DNA from: Ophiura sarsii
Lineage: Eukaryota > Echinodermata > Ophiuroidea > Amphilepidida > Ophiuridae
DNA length: 64,000 nucleotides
Reading direction: 5' to 3'
Assembly: GCA_035610835.1 (NCBI GenBank)
Contig: CM069459.1
Coordinates: 51,759,755 to 51,823,754, forward strand
Shown here: one piece after another, positions 59,289-64,000 of the stretch
How the letters are laid out: each line of letters opens with the position of its first letter
Numbering within the stretch: position 1 is the first letter of the stretch
Position numbers and translations under genes: made by a program
The notes under the pieces: generated by a model
Databases searched by the model: none
What the model was told of the DNA's origin: nothing
The model's input: the letters and a program-made list of their open reading frames with translations, nothing else

Positions 59289-59940
59289 CAGGGAACACTT
59301 CCATCCAAGTTTGCTCATATTGAATGATTCAGGTTATACATTAGCATAGACAAGAAATCAATTAATACTTTTCTCAAAGATAACATTCATTACTTGTTTG
59401 TCTTGCCAGTTATTAACAAATATCAACATAATATTGCTCATAAAAGTTATTATGGTTATTTTCACCACATTTTCAACTTGATATATTAGTAAAGATTGAA
59501 ATGTATTATCGCCAATTTGCATGATAAGCTCCATTTTTTATAACAATTGAAAACACAATGATGGTAAGTCTCAGCACATAAAGATATGTTAAGGTGTTAT
59601 CTTCACATTTTCAACTTGATAGAAATTAAGGCTAGCAGTATGTTTACTATCGCAAAATTTGCATATAAAGGTAAAATTATTATCGCAATTGAAAACAAAA
59701 ATGATGTTAATTTAGATAAAAGTGTAATGGCAACCTCTCTCCTTACAATGAGTGGTATTTTTTTTTCTGATTGTTATGAATGTTATGATCGGCAGTAAGT
59801 ACTCTTATAATATGAGAAAATGTATTGATCGTATTATTAAACAGTACTATTATATATCTTTTCAAAACTGAGTGAGCAAGTATAGCCACCCACGTAAGTG
59901 AACATCTGTAAAATATGCCTTGGATGGAAGTGTTCCCCGG
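59289..59940. mobile_element. TIR element with internal duplication
   Basis: GGGAACACTTCCATCCAAG (about 59290) faces CTTGGATGGAAGTGTTCCC (about 59919). Inside, a block with TTTTCAACTTGATA and CAATTGAAAACA occurs twice, diverged (about 59465-59570 and 59605-59715). No known transposase. Confidence 0.7.
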
Positions 59941-60735
59941 ACTACTCTTTACATTGCTCAGAACTGAATGAAACAAATGCTGTTTTCTCTAAATGTTAAG
60001 GGAACTAAATTGGCTTTATTTTTATGTTGTACAAGCAGGCTGGTTGAATGAAATTAAAGTAGGAGGGAAAAGATTTAAAAGACCGACTCCCAACATATCA
60101 AGTGAACTATTTATGTTGAAACCATGCAGAACTCATTTTGGATTTATGTATGCTTGGTTTGTGGTACCATTATTCATGTTATTTGGAATAGAAAAAAAAC
60201 AGGCATGGGCTTCATCCGGAGATGCTCTTTAAAAAGGTGTCTTTTCTTGATATAATATGAGCCTTATTTGGGCGTTTAATTTGATAATTTTTCCTGAAAA
60301 AAACTACCCAATCTGTAAAATGATAACGGCATCCCATCTATATTCGCTTGGATCGACTATCGGCCCGGAATTCAATTCATAATAATGTTATGAAACCTTT
60401 TAGATGTGGATAATAAGATGAGGATAATAATAATTTACAAACAACAAAATACCACATGATATAGTATATATCTAGTTAACACACGCTTTTGATAAATAAA
60501 TCAAATAAATAAATAAACGAACGAGAGAAAAACAACACCAAATAACAAACAAACAAGCAAATAAATAACGAGCAGCAACAAGCAACCACTAAACACGAAC
60601 ACCCCACCAAAATTTAAAAAACAACGTCCCACTCGCCCAACCTAAATAAACAGTCAATACAATCTATAACAAATACTCACATGCCAATGTCACAACACAG
60701 GCAAACTGTGGATCCATGATTTGATGGTGTGCGGT
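59941..60735. other. Unassigned, low-complexity A-rich part
   Basis: AAATAAATAAATAAAC-type repeats around 60500-60570. No supported gene. Confidence 0.4.
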
Positions 60736-60742
60736 AAATCCG

Positions 60743-60890
60743 TCCGTTCCTTGTTTTTAGCGAAACTGTTCCTTGTTTACCGAAAATGTTACTTCGTTAG
60801 TGAAAATTTTCCTTTTTTGAGCGAAAACGTCCTTTTTTAGAGAAAATTGTCCCTTTTTTAGCGAAACTGTTCCTTTTTAGTGAAACTGTT
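60743..60890 (+). repeat. ~26-bp degenerate tandem repeat
   Basis: Six to seven units near GTTCCTTTTTTAGCGAAACT. Confidence 0.85.
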
Positions 60891-61529
60891 CAGGATTTGT
60901 TTAAGAGAAAGTCCAAAGACGTGCAATCATTCAGTATACCAGTAGATAATGTGTGCGTCAGTTTTATTTTCTGCGAGCATAGTCACACCTGGTTACAAGC
61001 AGGGGTGCTCCCCTATCAGAGAAGTGGCGTTGCTAAGACGTGTCAAATAAGATACCCCTCACCTCAATAACAATTTTGTAAAAACTGAGGTTTCACAAGT
61101 TAGTGATTTGCTACAATCATGACAATATCTACAACAAGCAAATAATGTAATGATCAATTAATTATATTTAACTAGACCAGTATTTATTTCATTAAAAGGG
61201 CATTGAGATATTCCCGAGAAAATGACATTTGGAAAGAATGAATTGTTTCTATGGACATATTAGATAAGGTACGTGGGAACCCTGAATTCTAATCATTTAT
61301 GGGGGAACGGATTGATTGGATAGACGTTCAGTTGAAGCAAGTGCTGATCATTTCGATGTGATCTACATCAAAATGACCAAATCATGAAATATTACATGAT
61401 AGATGGCAAATTAAGGTGAACAGTCTTCAATATTGGCCAGAGTGATTCGCTGGCAGATAATCACTGCCTAAAACAGAAAAATAAATAGTTAATTTATCAA
61501 CAGACAGCCATGCGAGAAGCTACGAGGGC

Positions 61530-62115
61530 GGATCAGTAAGTTCTGTCATCAAAGCTACACAAAACAATTCTGTCTTTACAGTGTGATGTCATCTTTCGCA
61601 GCACATTCTTAGATCTCTCTTCTGTAAATTTAGTGGGGATATACATAGCATGTATATAATTTGCCAAACCCATTTCTGCAGCTAACTATCTACCTGTAAA
61701 ATGGAGCCTACAAAGACGGTATCGAATCATGTTGCATCTCGACAATGCAAGTCCTCACGAGGCTTGCCTCACCTAGACTTATCTTGATGAAAATGGTATC
61801 CATTTGATGGAACATCCGCCCTAATCACCCAACTTGGCTCCCTGCCACTTCTCGCTCTTTTCCCAACAATCGAATGAAAGATTGCTGAGAGGTCTTTTTC
61901 AAGGATTCAAGACCTAGTCAAAGCTGTAAATTCAGAGATGAGACGATCCCTATACCTTTTGGAGTACCGCCCACGCTTCGAGATGTTGATGATAAGGGTG
62001 CAATAGTGTATAAACTTCGAGGTAATCTTCTTCAAGGGAATGTGACTCTATGTGTTTTTTTGAAATTGTATGGCCATCTTCGAAAACATGGGCCAAGTGA
62101 CCTTATTGTTTGATT
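61530..62115 (+). pseudogene. Mariner-type transposase remnant 2
   Basis: Nucleotide match to the remnants at 38.2 and 63.3 kb (GACAATGCAAGTCCTCACGA, then AATCACCCAACTTGGCTCCC). Frameshifts throughout; no continuous frame. Confidence 0.72.
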
Positions 62116-62467
62116 TGCCATCGTAATAATCATGGAGGGGTATTATAGTCTAATAAAACATTCTTTAAACATATCAAACAGCCCCCACATCGACAGTACC
62201 TGACTGACGACCCCTCCCCGCCAAAGATTTCCCTTGATTGGTCAAACATGCACACTCTGTTGCATCGTCGTCTGTTGAATAATTATGTTTACATTAACAA
62301 AGGGGATGACAATGTTATTACCATGGTTATTTTGTTGTTCATTTATCCGTTCACTAGATTTGGAGTAATTTGTATTATTTTAGAAAAAAAGAATGCAGGC
62401 ATTATTTGGCGTGTGTTGCTGGTTACAATATGGTCTGGTTGGGGTTGGGGTTAATCCCCAGGGGTAG

Positions 62468-62590
62468 TTAACACTTTCCACGCGGCAGGCGTCTGCAGAC
62501 GACATTCCAACATTTCACAAAATGTTTCAACAATGTCATAAGTTTTGTATTTTATCACCACGATACAAAATCATCATGATATGCATTAAC
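62468..62590. mobile_element. TTAA MITE family A, copy 11 (left half)
   Basis: TTAACACTTTCCACGCGGCA, GCGTCTGCAGACGACATT; homology fades near 62590. Confidence 0.85.
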
Positions 62591-62637
62591 CCTTGTCCTA
62601 CTGAGACATTCTGTAACACTGTTTACTAAGAGGGTGG

Positions 62638-62662
62638 TCCCCCCCCCCCCCCCCCCCCACCC
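62638..62662. repeat. Poly-C tract
   Basis: About 20 C, preceded by GGTGGTC. Confidence 0.9.
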
Positions 62663-62845
62663 CCTAAAAGAATCCAAACGCAGACGAAGAGTATGCTTAT
62701 TTTGGTACCATGGAATAGCTAGATGTCTTCTCTTTCCATACATACCACCAAAACCAGTACAAACACTCCACGCATGACGTCAAAATGACATCACTAAACA
62801 TGGCCGACTTTAAAATGTCGTTGTATTCGTTTGTACAGTGATATA

Positions 62846-63309
62846 CAGCGTGTCCCAAAAAACTGGGTTCAAAAGTTTGCGAGCTTATAACGAAATAAGT
62901 AGAAAACATGGATAATTTATTTTTAAGGATATCAAACAAAACATACCTGACCTTATTTGGGTAAATTCGGAATAAACCATCCGTGCGTTTCATGAAACTG
63001 TGCGCTATGTGCAGTATTCTTCTCCGAAAGAACCGAACAATAACTCGGACTATAACAAAGAATGAATTCACAACAATGCGCAATTGCAACACATGAGGGT
63101 GTTCCTTGTAAAGTGGGACAAATGGGTTCTGACCACGCTCTATTTAAATCTTTGTATTTCAAAAAGTGTATATTGGATTGGTCATAGAGTTTAACCAATT
63201 AAGGTCAGGTATATTTTAATTGATATCCTTAAATATCAACTATCCATTCTTCCTACTTTTTTAGTTATAACCTCGCAAACTTTTGAACCTAGTTTTTTGG
63301 GACACGCTG
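62846..63309. mobile_element. Tc1/mariner-type MITE, long TIRs
   Basis: CAGCGTGTCCCAAAAAACT at left and AGTTTTTTGGGACACGCTG at right, with TA on both sides (62844-62845, 63310-63311). Inverted homology reaches about 110 bp inward (GGATATCAA...ACCTGACCTTA and its complement). It directly precedes mariner remnant 3. Confidence 0.9.
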
Positions 63310-63319
63310 TATAGGCCAA

Positions 63320-63900
63320 AATTGAAATTTTCGGATGTCATCTTTTGCAACACATTCTTAGCTCCCTCTTCTGTATATTTTGTTGGGATATATATAGCAT
63401 GTATAGAATTTGCCAAGCCCATTTCTGCAGCTAATTATCTACCTGTAAAATGGAGCTTACTAAGACGGTATCGAATCATGCTGCATCACGACAATGCAAG
63501 TCCTCGCGAAGCGTGCCTCACCTATAGACCTATTATAATAGATCTTGATGAAAATGGTATCCATTTGATGGAACATCCCCCTAATCACCCAACTTGGCTA
63601 CCTGCGACTTCTGGCTCTTTCCCAACAATCGAATCAAAGATTGCTGGGAGGTCTTTTTTAAGAATCCAAGACCTAGTCAAAGCTGTACATTCAGAGATGA
63701 GACGATCCCTACTTTGGAATACCACCCATGCTTCGGGATGTGGAGGATGAGGTGCAGCGGTGTATAAACGTCAAGCATTGTCAAGGGAAGCTTCATTGTT
63801 CATGGGAATTTAACTGTAGTTTTTGAAATACCGTAGTATTGTACATGTATGGCCATCTTCAGAAACATGGGCCAAGTGACAAAACCTTTTTATTCGCCCT
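63320..63900 (+). pseudogene. Mariner-type transposase remnant 3 (best preserved)
   Basis: Frame 63283-63750 starts inside the MITE end and contains MLHHDNASPREA (second catalytic Asp block), LDENGIHLMEHPPNHPTW and a SFPTIESKIAGRSF block, typical of the last third of mariner (IS630-type DDE) transposases. The usual PDLAPCD-like run is changed, and the N-terminal DNA-binding half is missing, so it is inactive. Confidence 0.82.
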
Positions 63901-63916
63901 CGTAATAATCATGAAG

Positions 63917-63964
63917 GGGTACAAATATATGTTGTTCCATGGAATGGAACATTATATTTGTACG
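63917..63964. repeat. Imperfect palindrome
   Basis: GTACAAATATATGTTGTTCC and GGAACATTATATTTGTAC around CATGGAAT. Confidence 0.85.
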
Positions 63965-64000
63965 CCTACCCAGCCAATAGTCCCATGTGTCATGATTTTA

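Noticed and set aside
62697..63198. Minus-strand frames of 131 and 81 codons
   Set aside because: They lie mostly within the TIRs and interior of a Tc1/mariner-type MITE and match no protein family I recognise.

Overview
This is AT-rich, intron-scale DNA from a eukaryotic, most likely invertebrate animal, genome. It has no operons, ribosome binding sites or bacterial genes. It is packed with animal-type transposable elements: an RTE-like LINE, an L1/Tx1-like LINE fragment, Penelope-like remnants, mariner, hAT and TTAA-flanked MITEs, and tRNA-derived SINE-like units. Frequent long poly-G/poly-C runs add to the picture. The species cannot be named from the sequence alone; a marine invertebrate is a guess from the element mix.

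The only convincing host gene is at the left edge. A continuous minus-strand reading frame of 576 codons (1729 down to base 2) runs off the window. It encodes a protein with two degenerate macro (ADP-ribose-binding-fold) domains joined by an acidic, serine-rich linker. Everything else is repeat or unassigned sequence.

Layout: 1.75-5.4 kb holds fold-back elements, a Penelope-like 3' fragment with a hammerhead-like motif inside inverted repeats, a 60-bp near-perfect palindrome and a hAT MITE with an 8-bp target duplication. 5.4-7.0 kb holds a TTAA-flanked MITE and the first copy of a duplicated segment. 7.28-13.27 kb is a four-level nest: an outer element with a tRNA-Asn-like unit, interrupted by a 4.8-kb long-TIR element, which carries an RTE-like LINE on the minus strand, which is itself hit by a 240-bp hAT MITE. 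A related copy of the outer element without the insertion lies at 48.73-49.71 kb. 13.5-18.4 kb holds MITEs, a 640-bp fold-back and the second copy of the duplicated segment. 18.4-23.4 kb and 34.5-48.4 kb hold a non-coding repeat whose conserved boxes recur in the same order about every 3.5-4 kb. 23.4-33.8 kb holds tRNA-Asp-like units in a tandem duplication, three-copy MITE families and fold-backs. 49.7-55.6 kb holds dispersed repeats, a tRNA-Arg-like unit, a LINE endonuclease fragment and a 26-bp minisatellite. 55.68-58.70 kb is a 3.0-kb hAT-type element with exact 8-bp target duplications that carries two heptamer arrays and a ~170-bp satellite. 59-64 kb holds another TIR element, mariner transposase remnants and a Tc1/mariner MITE.

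The genes do not form a working system. What can be read is the history of element activity. One TTAA MITE family has 11 copies here, some nested or chimeric. Two target-site duplications (hAT at 5.2 kb and 55.7 kb) and two paralogous empty sites (LTIR element at 7.7 kb; family B repeat at 17.4 kb) let insertions be dated relative to each other.
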